Positions 32,968 through 39,812 of a DNA stretch of 39,812 nt are shown piece after piece. Both the position numbers and the translations under genes were made by a program. The DNA is taken from positions 1 to 39,812 of the forward strand of contig NZ_JACTUZ010000026.1 of the NCBI RefSeq assembly GCF_014490445.1. Direction: 5' to 3'. The notes under the pieces were generated by a model. It ran no database searches. It was not told where the DNA came from and worked only from the letters and a program-made list of their open reading frames with translations. Source of the stretch: Pseudoroseomonas ludipueritiae (lineage in GTDB: Bacteria > Pseudomonadota > Alphaproteobacteria > Acetobacterales > Acetobacteraceae). Numbering within the stretch: position 1 is the stretch's first letter; every line of letters begins with the position of its first letter.

Positions 32968-33638
32968 GGCTTCTTCTCCTCAAAGGTCCAGGCACTGCCG
33001 ACATAGGATTTGGGCCGCTCGCGGACCTGCAGCGTGACCTCGAAGGCCCGCAGCAGCTTGGTGTCGAGCGGCGTGCCGGGGTCCGGGCTCACGCCGCCGA
33101 TCTGCACGGTGATCGCCGCCAGCCGCCTGTCGGCGCGGAACTCCGCCGCGATCTCCTGCTGCAGCCTGGCGACCTCGCTGCCCGCCGGATTGGGGGGGCG
33201 GCGCAGGGGCTTGCCTTGCGGCGCGATCACCGGAAGGACATGCGAGGACACGCGCCCCTGAACCGATGCGGCGGGCGCCATGCCGATATAGAGCGGCCTT
33301 GCCTCGCCCCGCCGCGCGATCCTGTAGAGGAGGAAGCGGTTGGGTTCCGTGAAGTCGGCTGGCGGCGCGGGCTGCGCGCGCCCGATCACCCGCATCAGTG
33401 GCACAGGGTCGCGCCATCCGTTGAAGGTGCCAGGCAGCGTCAGGCGCCTCGGGTGCCCGGCCTCGGCGCCAAGGGGCGCCTCGAAGCGGCCATTCTGCGC
33501 ATGCGCGAGGGCGGCGCTGAGGCTACGGCGGGCCAGCCGGTCGATCGCGCCGGTGCCTTTCCTGCACTGCCTGCAGCCGCAGGCACATGCATGGCCGGGC
33601 GCGCGGCCCAGGTCGTTGTCGTAAAGGAGTCCGCTCAT
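32964..33638 (-). CDS. Cys-cluster protein with GIY-YIG-like pattern
   Basis: A 224-residue protein. Near the N-terminus it has four closely spaced cysteines (C18, C20, C22, C25; CACGCRQC), a possible metal site. The middle and C-terminal half fit the GIY-YIG nuclease pattern: LLYRI (104-107), LYIGM ten residues on (YIG 117-119), R129 and H133 in GRVSSH, and E200 in LLRAFEVTL followed by RERPKSY. These are the positions of the catalytic Tyr/Tyr, Arg and Glu, but the spacing between Arg and Glu is long. The start is chosen for GGGAGG four bases upstream plus an ATGA overlap with the upstream gene. Fold assignment is by eye only. Confidence 0.55.
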   Translation of the reverse strand: MSGLLYDNDLGRAPGHACACGCRQCRKGTGAIDRLARRSLSAALAHAQNGRFEAPLGAEAGHPRRLTLPGTFNGWRDPVPLMRVIGRAQPAPPADFTEPNRFLLYRIARRGEARPLYIGMAPAASVQGRVSSHVLPVIAPQGKPLRRPPNPAGSEVARLQQEIAAEFRADRRLAAITVQIGGVSPDPGTPLDTKLLRAFEVTLQVRERPKSYVGSAWTFEEKKP

Positions 33639-34501
33639 GGTACCTCCCACCACACTGCACTCGCGTCGTCCCAGAATTCCCGGAGTTCGTTGGCCGAGGC
33701 GGCGCCCCAGTCGAGGCTGTCATCGAGCGTCGCGGCCAGGACGCGCGGCGCCACCAGCAGCAGGCCGGCGACGCGGAACTGCCCGGCCTCGATCGGCACA
33801 GCGAGCCCGCTTCGCAGCAGCGCGGGCGTCAGGCAGCGGCGCAGGGCCTGCCGCACAGGCCCTTCCGCCAGGGGCTTGCAGCATATGCCGGAACGCTCAA
33901 GCCAATGGGCCAGGGCAGGGCTCTCCGCCTCCCGGTCCATGGTGGCCAGGATCATGGGGCGGGAAGCCCGCAGCGCCGCGGCCAGCGACAGCGCATCCCG
34001 GGCACAATCCGCCAGGATGTCGGGGGCGGTGAGGGGGGCGCCCGGGCTCGGCTCCTCGCCATGGTTCCGGGGCAGGAGGCGGGCATCGAAGGCGGCCGCC
34101 AGCGCATCGCGCCGGTCCATCAGGCCAGGGTCGTCGTCCTTGGGCAGCACCGATTCCGCCCAGCTATCGGCGGTCCAGTAGATGTTCGGGCAGCCCTCCA
34201 GGCGCAGCTCCTGCCGTGCCGAGGCCCATTCCCGCGTGGATTGCCCGAAGGCCCTGGCACCCGCCACACCGTCCATGCCACCAAGCTTCGTGGTTACCCG
34301 CTCTTCCCGCGCATAGCTCTTGTCCTGCACCAGCGTCCAATGGCCCTGGGGAAGCCAGACGGGCATCGCCCGGGCCAGGCCCAGTGTCCAGAACAGGCCG
34401 CAGGGCCGCAGCGACAGGCTGACATCCAGCACGCAGCCCTCCACCGAGGCGGGCAGTGCCAGGTTCGTGGCGGCGCCAGGCGGATTCCAGAGCGCGTTCA
34501 T
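33635..34501 (-). CDS. Hypothetical protein of the protease array
   Basis: I do not recognise this 288-residue protein. It has no signal peptide or membrane segment. The C-terminal half contains an alternating hydrophobic core (ALRASRPMILATMDREAESPALAHWLERSGICC) that could be a small alpha/beta domain, followed by PLAEGPVRQALRRCLTPALL. The C-terminus is acidic and Trp-rich (DDSLDWGAASANELREFWDD). TGAGG lies five bases before the ATG, and its stop overlaps the Cys-cluster gene by an ATGA, so the two are translated together. Reality as a gene rests on the overlap layout and length. Confidence 0.7.
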   Translation of the reverse strand: MNALWNPPGAATNLALPASVEGCVLDVSLSLRPCGLFWTLGLARAMPVWLPQGHWTLVQDKSYAREERVTTKLGGMDGVAGARAFGQSTREWASARQELRLEGCPNIYWTADSWAESVLPKDDDPGLMDRRDALAAAFDARLLPRNHGEEPSPGAPLTAPDILADCARDALSLAAALRASRPMILATMDREAESPALAHWLERSGICCKPLAEGPVRQALRRCLTPALLRSGLAVPIEAGQFRVAGLLLVAPRVLAATLDDSLDWGAASANELREFWDDASAVWWEVP

Positions 34502-34524
34502 GGCAACCTCAACAAGATCCGCGA

Positions 34525-35625
34525 TCAGATCGGCACCATCCGCGCATCCCGCGCCGGCATGCCCACAGCCCAGCGCAGGGATTCCGTGACACCTGGGAAG
34601 CGCCGCCCTTCATCCGTCATCCGGTAGGCTGCGATCCAGGCCTCGGCCTGCGCCGCGGCGGTCTGCGCCGTTGCCTGGAAGTCGGCCGGCGTCTGGTTGG
34701 TGTCGAAGGCGCTGCCGGAGACCCAGAGCAGCACGGCCCGCCCCGCCTCGGCCATCTTGGCCCGCTGGGACAATTCGCGCGCGCCGCCCATCCGCTGGTT
34801 CAGCACCGCTTCCACGACATCCCATTTGGTGCGGGCGTCGAAGGACTTCTTGATGTCCGGTGCGTCGAGAATCTCCAGGATCTGCTTCAGGTAGACGCTC
34901 GCCTCCATCGCCAGGGCCATGACATTGCCGTAGCTCGCCCGGTCCAGCGCGTAGCGCAGGTCCGTGCCGAGGCGCTGAACGACGGCGAGGGTGCCGAAGG
35001 GCCTCTGGTCGAGCGCCGGGCTGCCCTTGATGACCTCGGAGATCGTGAGGTCGCGGAAATACTGCGCCAGCGCGGTCATCAGCGCCACGAGCTGGAAGTG
35101 GAAGTTGACATTGACGATGGCGCCGGGCGGGCGCGGGGCGCGGCCGTAGTTGAAGACGCGCATATAGGCCGCGAGCCGGTCCCGCGGCTCGTAGCGGAGC
35201 GGCTGCCACTTGTCGAGCAGGTAGAGGCCGCGCGCGCCAGGGCCGCGATGCACCTTCATGCGCCCTTCGTGGAACAGGCGGCGCAACAGGTCCACCACCC
35301 GGAACACGCCCATGCGCTCGTGCTGGTAAACGAAGTAAAGTTCCGCTGCGGCCTGGATCTGCGCGGGGATGATGGAATCATCGAAATCCGCCGCGATCTC
35401 CGGCCAGGAGATCGCCCCGAAGCCGGAGGGGCCGCCCGCGGCGAGGCCGAGAAGATCGGAGAAGGCGCCGGCGGGATCTCCGGAGGCAGCACCGGCCAGG
35501 CGGCGGGCGCGCTCCTCCAGTTCACGCGCGACGCGCTCACGCAGCGCGGGATCGAGATCCTGCAGCGCCTGGTCGGTGAAGCCCGGAAACATGCTCCGTA
35601 GCGTCAGTTTGTCGTCCAGTGCCAT
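34525..35625 (-). CDS. Hypothetical protein of the protease array
   Basis: A 366-residue predicted soluble, mostly helical protein that I cannot place in a family. It opens MALDDKLTLRSMFPGFTDQALQDLDPALRERV and contains IIPAQIQAAAELYFVYQHERMGVFRVVDLLRRLFHEGRM and PRPPGAIVNVNFHFQLVALMTALAQYF as its best-ordered stretches. No signal peptide, transmembrane helix or known catalytic motif is visible. Its gene lies 54 bases after the 800-residue gene and 23 before the next, on the same strand. It may be a structural or scaffold part of whatever this array builds. Confidence 0.75.
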   Translation of the reverse strand: MALDDKLTLRSMFPGFTDQALQDLDPALRERVARELEERARRLAGAASGDPAGAFSDLLGLAAGGPSGFGAISWPEIAADFDDSIIPAQIQAAAELYFVYQHERMGVFRVVDLLRRLFHEGRMKVHRGPGARGLYLLDKWQPLRYEPRDRLAAYMRVFNYGRAPRPPGAIVNVNFHFQLVALMTALAQYFRDLTISEVIKGSPALDQRPFGTLAVVQRLGTDLRYALDRASYGNVMALAMEASVYLKQILEILDAPDIKKSFDARTKWDVVEAVLNQRMGGARELSQRAKMAEAGRAVLLWVSGSAFDTNQTPADFQATAQTAAAQAEAWIAAYRMTDEGRRFPGVTESLRWAVGMPARDARMVPI

Positions 35626-35679
35626 TGTCGGAGCCCTTTGCCTCGGTGATGGCGCCGCCTGCGCGGCTGCTCTTCTGGA

Positions 35680-38082
35680 TCACGATGACTTTTTCGGAGG
35701 ACCGCCCGACCGCGTGGGCGGGCTTGTTCCCGTTGAGGAACTGGCTTGCCCATTCGTCTCGTCCCGGTTCTCAGCAATGCGGTGGACGCCGTCGCGGAGT
35801 TCTTCGATGAGCTTCGCGATGGTCGTGTTCTTGCTCCGCATCCTGCTGAAGTCGTTGGCCAGTTGCTCTATGGCGTCCCGGGCGGGGCCGAGATGCCGCG
35901 CGACATCGGCGCCGGCAGTCCCTACTTGGTCGGCGGCCCTGGCGATGGTGGAGATATCGGTGTTATCGGCGATGCGGCAGACGCAGTTGCGAAGCTCTTC
36001 GATAAGCCTCGCAATGGTCGTGCTGTTGTTCTGCATCCTGCTGAAGTCGTCAGCGAGTTTCTCGATGGCCTTCCGGGCGGGGCCGACATGCTGCGCGGCA
36101 TCGATACTTGCTGCCCCGACCCGGTCGACAGCCTTGGCGATGGCGGAGGTATCGGTGTTGATGCCCGCCAAGCTCCCGGCGGCACGGAAGGCCTCCCCAC
36201 GGATGAGTTCCAGAGCACGCGCGGACCGCTGCGCGGAGAGGGGCGGTATATCGGGAAGGCCGATTTCCGGCGGCGAGCAGGTCTGAGCGCCTCGTCCCCG
36301 GATCAGCTCGAGCGCGTCGCCGATCATCTCGGAAAGCGCGCTGGATACATGTTCCTGCGGCACGCAGCCGAAGCTCATGGTCGCGATGACAGAGGCGAGG
36401 CGCTGCTGGGCAAGGCTCTGCAGGCAGAGCTCGTCCTCCATGGCCTGCAACATCGGCTCGGGAGTCCCCGGGAGCGGGCGGTGGGTCACTTTGTCGATCT
36501 TGCCCTCCCCCAGCAGGCGCCCCACCTTGGTGAGTAGCCTGATCAGAGCGGCACTGGTTGCTCCGGTCGTCGGACCCGTCCTGCGGCGCCCTATTCCGGC
36601 AATTATCCTGATCGGGGCTACATTGATTGCCCCGGCCTTCAGGATTGTCCTGCCACGCAGAGCAGTGGCAAGAACATAGGCCAGCAGCCCATAGGCCGCG
36701 GCGCGCCACTCCGGCTCCCCTTTGCCCTCAATGTCGTGGCCGGAGATGTAGAGGTCCATGGCACGGTCAAGGTCATGCAGGATCTTGTCCACCATGATCT
36801 GCAGCAGCACATCCTTGGCGTCGCAGTTGCAACCCAGAAAGCAGTCGGCGCGGGCCGCGAATTGCGTGCGTAGGCTGGCGAGCCGCGTCATTCGCTGCGC
36901 CACGGCGCTGTTCTGCCCCATGCTGGCGCGCGCACGCTGCGCGATCAGCGGGCGGGTGATGTAGAACAACCGGTGGCCCGCCGCGCTGGTCGTGAAGCTG
37001 TCGAGGAAAAGCTGAAGCGCCTTCAGGAACTGCGCGAGCCCTGGCGCGGAGGCTACCTTGCCGCCCAGGTTGAGCAGCCAATGGAGTTGCTGTGTCGAAA
37101 GCTCCGCCGTGGCGCCGAGGGCGCGCAATCCGGCGGCGTCGTTGCGTGCGGCCTGCTCGACCAGCCCGTCGAGGGCGCGACCCAGGGTGGCCTCGTCCAG
37201 CAGCGCCCGCAGGTCGAGATGACCGCTGGCTTCGATCTGCTGCATGAACTTGCGGTAGCCTTCCATGGCCCAGGGGAAGCCGTCGGAGGAGGAGGTTCCC
37301 TCGGTGTTCTGCAACATGGCGCGCAGGCCGGCGATCACGCCGTCCCGCCGTGCCTGCAGGTCGCTGGCGGCGATGGAAGGCAGCACGCGCAGGTTGCCGA
37401 GGCTGCGCCCGGCCAGGTTCTCGCCGGCCAGCACAAGCAGCAGGGAGGCGGCCTCGTCGAGGTCGCTCCCCAGGCGCCGGTAGGACGAGTTGCTGTCAGG
37501 GCTGAGCGCCCCGATCATCCGCGCGAGCCGCGAATACTCGCCCAACTGGCGCCGGGCACCCAGCAGCCTGTCGCGGGCGCGGGGGTCCAGCGCCAGGGCG
37601 GCGGCACTCTGGCCTTCCGCCAGGATGCCGCGGATGGAGTTCCACCAGCCAGAAATCTCCTGCGTGATGTCGCCCAGGCGGTGGTCGGTGGAGAGGGCCA
37701 GCAGGTCGCGGTCCACGGCCTGCTCGGCCTGTGCCATCTCGGCGCTCGTCGCCATGGATTCCACGGCGCGCACATTCGGCGCCGCGGCGATTTCCAGGGG
37801 CGTGGGCAAGCCGGCGGCTTCCGCCTCCAGCTCCCGCGCCTCACCCGGGAAGAGCTGGCGCAATCCCCGCGCTACCTCGACCGGGTCGTTCGGGTTTCCG
37901 ATGCGCAGGCGCTGGCGGATGATGTTGTCGACGATCTGTGCTGCCACGCCGCGGCTCCGTTCGGGCAGATCGACCTGCGGGCCCTGGCTGGCAGCCGCCG
38001 CGCCGGGGCCCGGCCGTGCCGGGGAACCGGTGGCCGCCGGATTGGTCCGGAAGAAAGGGGCGTCTCTCATGCGCGTCCTCAT
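35680..38082 (-). CDS. Large helical protein with tandem 65-residue repeat
   Basis: An 800-residue, largely alpha-helical protein of no family I know. Residues about 1-40 are Pro/Ala/Gly-rich. The body is long amphipathic helices, with a cysteine-rich spot (DCFLGCNCDAKD) near residue 420 and a possible hydrophobic helix (YGLLAYVLATAL) near 475. The C-terminal part holds two 65-residue copies of a coiled-coil-like unit and then a Ser/Thr/Pro/Gly tail. The start overlaps the metallopeptidase stop (ATGA); MRDAPFF four codons on is the alternative. The composition suggests a scaffold, filament or large carrier. No signal peptide. Confidence 0.75.
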   Translation of the reverse strand: MRTRMRDAPFFRTNPAATGSPARPGPGAAAASQGPQVDLPERSRGVAAQIVDNIIRQRLRIGNPNDPVEVARGLRQLFPGEARELEAEAAGLPTPLEIAAAPNVRAVESMATSAEMAQAEQAVDRDLLALSTDHRLGDITQEISGWWNSIRGILAEGQSAAALALDPRARDRLLGARRQLGEYSRLARMIGALSPDSNSSYRRLGSDLDEAASLLLVLAGENLAGRSLGNLRVLPSIAASDLQARRDGVIAGLRAMLQNTEGTSSSDGFPWAMEGYRKFMQQIEASGHLDLRALLDEATLGRALDGLVEQAARNDAAGLRALGATAELSTQQLHWLLNLGGKVASAPGLAQFLKALQLFLDSFTTSAAGHRLFYITRPLIAQRARASMGQNSAVAQRMTRLASLRTQFAARADCFLGCNCDAKDVLLQIMVDKILHDLDRAMDLYISGHDIEGKGEPEWRAAAYGLLAYVLATALRGRTILKAGAINVAPIRIIAGIGRRRTGPTTGATSAALIRLLTKVGRLLGEGKIDKVTHRPLPGTPEPMLQAMEDELCLQSLAQQRLASVIATMSFGCVPQEHVSSALSEMIGDALELIRGRGAQTCSPPEIGLPDIPPLSAQRSARALELIRGEAFRAAGSLAGINTDTSAIAKAVDRVGAASIDAAQHVGPARKAIEKLADDFSRMQNNSTTIARLIEELRNCVCRIADNTDISTIARAADQVGTAGADVARHLGPARDAIEQLANDFSRMRSKNTTIAKLIEELRDGVHRIAENRDETNGQASSSTGTSPPTRSGGPPKKSS
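35768..36157 (-). repeat. Two tandem 195-bp coding repeats
   Basis: Two adjacent 195-base units (35768-35962 and 35963-36157) in the large helical gene encode 65-residue copies with about 42 identical positions. Shared blocks include GPAR.AIE.LA.DFSRM and TTIA.LIEELR..V.RIA.N, giving a heptad-like helix. Confidence 0.85.
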
Positions 38083-39407
38083 GCGACCTTGGGTTCGATC
38101 TGGGCCGGTGCGGGGCGTGCGGTGCCGGCGCCATGACCGACTGGCACCAGGCGCTCCAGCATCATCCTGCCGAGTTCATGGGGTGCCACCCCGGCGGCCA
38201 GCGCGTAGTGGCAGGCACTGACCAGGAAGCGCGGCGGCAGGTCGCCCGGCATGCGGCCGCGGGCGAGCAGCAGCCCGCCGCGCCGGATGGCCGCCTGGTC
38301 ACGGCTGGTGAAGGGAATCACGCTCGCCAGGACCCGCTCAGCCAGCGCGCGGCGGGGCTGGAAGGCAATCTCGTCGACCACGGCGGGGATCGCCTCGCGC
38401 GCCGAGGCCAGCATGGCACGCGGAATACGGTGTCCCCGCCGCGGGTTGTAGAGGCCGGTCCAGACGCCGAGCAGTTCCGCCGCATCCTGTCCGAAGCCCA
38501 TGCGGCGCAGCATCTCCGCCATGATGGGCACGCGGAGATATCCTGTCGGGTGCGCGCCGCCAGGGCGGTAGGTCATCACCTTGTCGGCGGGGTGGGACAG
38601 GAATTCCGCCATGCCCCAGGCCGCCGCCGGCCCGCCCAGCAACAGCGCCGCGAGATCCGCGAAGATCTCCTTCTGCCATCGGCCGAAGACGCTGGTGACG
38701 CGTGGCGGCATCGCCATCTCCGAAAGGCGCAGCAGGACGGCGTTCTGCACTTCCACCCAGAGGCCAAGGTCTGCCTGCAGGTTATGCGCGACCTCGTGCA
38801 GGAACACGGCCTGCCATGGCCGGTCCCGGTCGAAGGGGATCCGGATCAGGGGGAAGGGGTTTGTCTCGCCCAGCAGGCGGCTCAACGTCACGCCGCGCCG
38901 GATGGTGGCGGGTGAGTAACCGTGCTCCAGGTAGGTCAATGGCGGCAGGAGCGTTCCCGGGAAGATCCGTGGCGCCGCCGCGGTGACCGCCGCGTAGCAA
39001 TCGCGGGCAATGGCGTCATGCGCCGCCAGCGGCCGCGCGAAGGCGGTGCCACGCTGGGCGAAGACCTCGAAGAACAGCCCGAATGCCCGCCGCGACCGGT
39101 CCACTTCGCGTTCCACCATGGCCATGGCAAGGAGACGGTCCTCAAGGGAAGCGCCGCGCGGCAGGCGGGCCAGGGCGGTGAGGCGCATCCGCACGGCGCG
39201 GTCGATGGCCCAGAGCCGCTGGTTCGCCGCGGCGAAATGCGCCTGGGAGGGTGCGAAGGGCAGGTCCTCCTGCCGCAGCCCGACGGATTGCCGGGTCAGG
39301 CCGACAAGGCGGCGGGCACGGCTGGCAAGGCCACGGCGCTTCGCGTCGAAGAAGCGCTCGATCGCTGCGCCGCGGCCATCCGGCATGGATGCAGCACCTC
39401 CGTCCAT
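38079..39407 (-). CDS. HEXXH zinc-metallopeptidase-like protein
   Basis: A 442-residue protein with the zinc protease motif HEVAH (H204, E205, H208) in VFLHEVAHNLQADLG, and a second motif EIFAD (E247, D251) about 40 residues on. This E-xxx-D spacing fits the gluzincin pattern, so E247 is the probable third ligand. Flanking sequence matches no family I recognise. There is no signal peptide; the N-terminus is basic and helical, and the C-terminal third (about 270-430) is a separate helical region. AGAGGG precedes the ATG at 39407; a second ATG seven codons in has GGAGG. The stop overlaps the next start. Confidence 0.78.
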   Translation of the reverse strand: MDGGAASMPDGRGAAIERFFDAKRRGLASRARRLVGLTRQSVGLRQEDLPFAPSQAHFAAANQRLWAIDRAVRMRLTALARLPRGASLEDRLLAMAMVEREVDRSRRAFGLFFEVFAQRGTAFARPLAAHDAIARDCYAAVTAAAPRIFPGTLLPPLTYLEHGYSPATIRRGVTLSRLLGETNPFPLIRIPFDRDRPWQAVFLHEVAHNLQADLGLWVEVQNAVLLRLSEMAMPPRVTSVFGRWQKEIFADLAALLLGGPAAAWGMAEFLSHPADKVMTYRPGGAHPTGYLRVPIMAEMLRRMGFGQDAAELLGVWTGLYNPRRGHRIPRAMLASAREAIPAVVDEIAFQPRRALAERVLASVIPFTSRDQAAIRRGGLLLARGRMPGDLPPRFLVSACHYALAAGVAPHELGRMMLERLVPVGHGAGTARPAPAQIEPKVA

Positions 39408-39437
39408 GACCGTGCCCTCTTTGCCCTCATGCCGTGC

Positions 39438-39812
39438 CTAGAAGTCCGGACGGATATAGATCGTCGCCGGGCCCTGGATGCGGATGCGGCGTCCGCGCAT
39501 GCCCTGGCGGCCCCATCCCTGGCCACTGCCCCAGCCATCCTGCCCCCCGCCGATACCGCCGAGCGAGGACATGATCTGCCGCGCCCGCTGCGACGGGGCC
39601 GAGAGGCTGCGCAACGCGCTGGGGTTCTGCGCCAGGCGGGCGATGGTGCGCACAAGCACCTTCGGGCGTGCCGCCGGCGGGGTGCCGTTGCTGGCCGCCG
39701 TCCTGCGCACGCTGGCCGCCACTTTCGGCAGGGCCCGAAGCGCTGTGGGCCCGCCCGCGCGAACCAGGCTGGTGGCGGCGCGCGTGACCGCCTTGGCCAC
39801 CTGCTGGCGCTG
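39438..39812 (-). CDS. Gly/Arg-rich hypothetical protein, 5'-truncated by the window edge
   Basis: The last 124 or so codons of a gene that enters from beyond the window; the frame is open to the final base. The visible part is a helical Ala/Arg/Ser-rich stretch (ARLAQNPSALRSLSAPSQRA), a glycine/tryptophan linker (GGIGGGQDGWGSGQGWG) and a basic C-terminus ending GPATIYIRPDF. It is unlike any family I know. It lies 30 bases upstream of the metallopeptidase-like gene on the same strand and is probably in the same operon. Confidence 0.65.
   Translation of the reverse strand, partial: QRQQVAKAVTRAATSLVRAGGPTALRALPKVAASVRRTAASNGTPPAARPKVLVRTIARLAQNPSALRSLSAPSQRARQIMSSLGGIGGGQDGWGSGQGWGRQGMRGRRIRIQGPATIYIRPDF

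Noticed and set aside
1-39812. CRISPR arrays, tRNA/rRNA genes and intact insertion sequences
   Set aside because: No regularly spaced repeats, tRNA-like cloverleaf, rRNA sequence or transposase was recognised by eye.

Overview
The window is a GC-rich, gene-dense chromosomal stretch. The gene content points to an alphaproteobacterium of the Acetobacteraceae (Roseomonas-like): lone Bug and family-5 solute receptors, many LysR/GntR/TetR-controlled catabolic operons, CaiB/BaiF CoA-transferases, and a lipoprotein sorbosone-type dehydrogenase beside a DUF2231 membrane protein. This placement is inference from gene families and base composition. I see no rRNA, tRNA, CRISPR array, intact insertion sequence or origin.

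Layout. 1-1.2 kb: 3' part of a flavocytochrome c sulfide dehydrogenase flavoprotein gene. 1.5-2.3 kb: a Crp/Fnr regulator. 2.5-7.6 kb: a minus-strand operon of LysR regulator, HMG-CoA-lyase-family enzyme, CoA-transferase and an aconitase-like isomerase with its swivel domain at the N-terminus. A divergent family-5 solute-binding protein (7.8-9.4 kb) lies next to it. 9.6-11.8 kb: a divergent SDR/TetR pair, a possible cupin-gene stub and an NTF2-like protein. 12-14.7 kb: an imperfect long inverted repeat, a DUF2231 membrane protein, a sorbosone-dehydrogenase-like lipoprotein and a DUF4214-repeat protein. 14.8-19 kb: an iron uptake pair (FecB-like binding protein and a TonB siderophore receptor with an STN domain) with a Fur-like palindrome.

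18.9-25 kb: a LysR regulator diverges from a tightly overlapping six-gene operon of cupin, Bug receptor, family III CoA-transferase, acyl-CoA dehydrogenase, MaoC hydratase and CitE-like lyase. Read in order, this is a complete route for uptake, CoA activation, oxidation, hydration and cleavage of a short branched dicarboxylate such as methylsuccinate or itaconate. 25-29.7 kb: a minus-strand set of family-5 binding protein, M20 amidohydrolase and ornithine-cyclodeaminase-like protein faces a GntR regulator across a clear palindromic operator. A fragment of another binding-protein gene follows, then an SDR-fold protein that lacks three of the four catalytic residues.

31.1-39.8 kb: the least ordinary part. 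A minus-strand array with several ATGA stop/start overlaps encodes a glycine-rich protein (cut by the window edge), an HEXXH metallopeptidase-like protein, an 800-residue helical protein with a 65-residue tandem repeat, two proteins I do not recognise, a small protein with a cysteine cluster and a GIY-YIG-like pattern, and a trypsin/V8-like serine protease with a Trp/Pro/Gly-rich leader. A LuxR-type regulator ORF follows directly. This is the best candidate for an undescribed system.
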